From assembly GCA_020024185.1 (NCBI GenBank), contig JAHHUD010000079.1, forward strand, positions 1 to 6,217: DNA of 6,217 nucleotides, written 5' to 3'. The position numbers and the translations under genes are program-made. Positions within the stretch are counted from its first letter, which is position 1. Each line of letters opens with the position of its first letter. The notes under the pieces are model-generated. The model saw only the letters and a list, made by a program, of their open reading frames with translations. It did not search any database and was not told where the DNA came from. The DNA is from Oscillospiraceae bacterium (GTDB lineage Bacteria > Bacillota > Clostridia > Oscillospirales > Ruminococcaceae). This document shows positions 5,406 to 6,217 of the stretch, one piece after another.

Positions 5406-6212
5406 TTACCAAGTACTTCTAAACATATTATAAAATTCTTGGCTTTCGTAATTGTTTTTAGCACCCATATTCATAGCAGATGGTGTGCTTGTTTTTTTTG
5501 CTTTTTCTTCACTCTTTAAAACTTCAAGCTCACGCTTTAGGTCAGAAAGTTCATTTTTAAGCATACATTCATTATATCTGCTATAAGCCAGAGAAAGATT
5601 TTCTCCGTTTTTAACAGATTGAATAACTTCGTCAGGTATCTCAGTACACCCGGGATTGTACTGTAAAAATTCTCTAAACTGACTTTTGAAATTTTCTTTT
5701 TGAATATCTGCCTCACACTTATCCCAGTTTTTCTCAGAGTTTTCAAATTCTTTTACAACTCTGTTTATTTCTTCAAACGGAGCATTTTCAATACTTCCAT
5801 ATTGATTAACAATCTGGTCGGTCAGTGTCTGTCGGTGAATATCGCTCATAAGTTGGGATATGGTCTGCCCTTTCATCTCAGCAATATTCTCCAGAGTTTT
5901 TAAACGCACATCATTTTTAGCCATTGCAAGTTGACTTTTCAAATGGTCAAAAGCAAGCCCTTTTTGTGCGATAATTTTTGCCTGGCTTACAGGCAATTCA
6001 ACACTTTCACCATAAAGATTAAGTGTCATTACTTCGTCTTCCTCACTGGTTTGTGATTGTTCCAAAGCTTCAGTCTGTTGATTTTCCACAATTTTCTCGT
6101 TTTGTGAGTTTGTTTCATTATCAACATTCTGTGTTTTGTCAGTTTCATAGTTATTGATTATGTTTTCATCACTATCAACTGAACTATCTATAGAAATGGT
6201 ATTTTCTATCAT
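5406..6212 (-). CDS. scaffolding-like protein of the procapsid (start uncertain at window edge)
   Basis: The protein (268 residues from the ATG at 6212-6210) sits directly before the coat gene, the usual place of the internal scaffold. Residues 1-61 are low-complexity and very acidic (many D, E, N, Q), then VMTLNLYGESVELPVSQAKIIAQKGLAFDHLKSQL (61-95) matches the 'beta hairpin, then AQKGxxxDHL helix' block common in phage scaffold proteins. Residues 98-184 are helical and polar, 216-240 form a charged coiled-coil (ELSDLKRELEVLKSEEKAKK), and the end has a flexible STPSAMNMGAKN linker with a final aromatic EFYNMFRSTW. Scaffolds are typically helical, charged, without catalytic motifs, and bind coat through their C-terminus. 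The bases before the ATG are only AATAT, so no ribosome binding site can be judged and the true start may be further upstream, or at Met62. A protease fusion is not seen. Confidence 0.78.
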   Translation of the reverse strand: MIENTISIDSSVDSDENIINNYETDKTQNVDNETNSQNEKIVENQQTEALEQSQTSEEDEVMTLNLYGESVELPVSQAKIIAQKGLAFDHLKSQLAMAKNDVRLKTLENIAEMKGQTISQLMSDIHRQTLTDQIVNQYGSIENAPFEEINRVVKEFENSEKNWDKCEADIQKENFKSQFREFLQYNPGCTEIPDEVIQSVKNGENLSLAYSRYNECMLKNELSDLKRELEVLKSEEKAKKTSTPSAMNMGAKNNYESQEFYNMFRSTW

Positions 6213-6217
6213 ATATT

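Overview
The window is a late structural and lysis-entry segment of a tailed double-stranded DNA phage or prophage. All eight genes lie on the minus strand, so they are transcribed from high to low coordinates. The DNA is AT-rich (roughly one third G+C by eye), the standard code is used, and nearly every gene has a strong GGAGG-type ribosome binding site 5-9 bases before its start. Together with the phage protein types (GH25 endolysin, DWDGT-repeat tail protein, DxDNNGVVD tail-fibre motif) this points to a host among the Bacillota, probably a gut-type clostridium. The host assignment is an inference.

Layout in transcription order: a scaffolding-like protein (6212-5406); the major capsid protein (5329-4277), which carries an extra C-terminal Ig-like/CHB_HEX_C-like domain; a stem-loop; a small helical connector-like protein that probably starts at a TTG (4212-3853); a 620-residue protein with beta-propeller character resembling the tail-stabilisation/head-closure proteins of short-tailed phages (3852-1990); a tail fibre with a pyocin-knob-like domain (1983-1156); a second tail protein that begins with 14-residue DWDGT repeats (1153-575); a small conserved-type phage protein of unknown function (570-160); and the first 47 codons of a GH25 lysozyme-type endolysin that runs off the left edge (143-1).

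How the parts work together: scaffold and coat build the procapsid, the connector-like and propeller proteins probably close the portal and form the tail stub, the two fibre-type proteins provide host attachment, and the endolysin opens the cell wall. Only five genes separate the coat gene from the endolysin. There is no tape measure, major tail tube protein or tail assembly chaperone in this stretch, so the module looks like that of a short-tailed (podovirus-like) phage. Gene spacing is very tight (0-16 bases from the connector onward), with Shine-Dalgarno sites embedded in the ends of preceding genes, which suggests one coupled operon. The two larger gaps (76 bases before and 64 bases after the coat gene) flank the capsid gene, and the one after it holds a clear hairpin that may set capsid transcript levels. 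I saw no tRNA, IS element, CRISPR array, att site or clear promoter.
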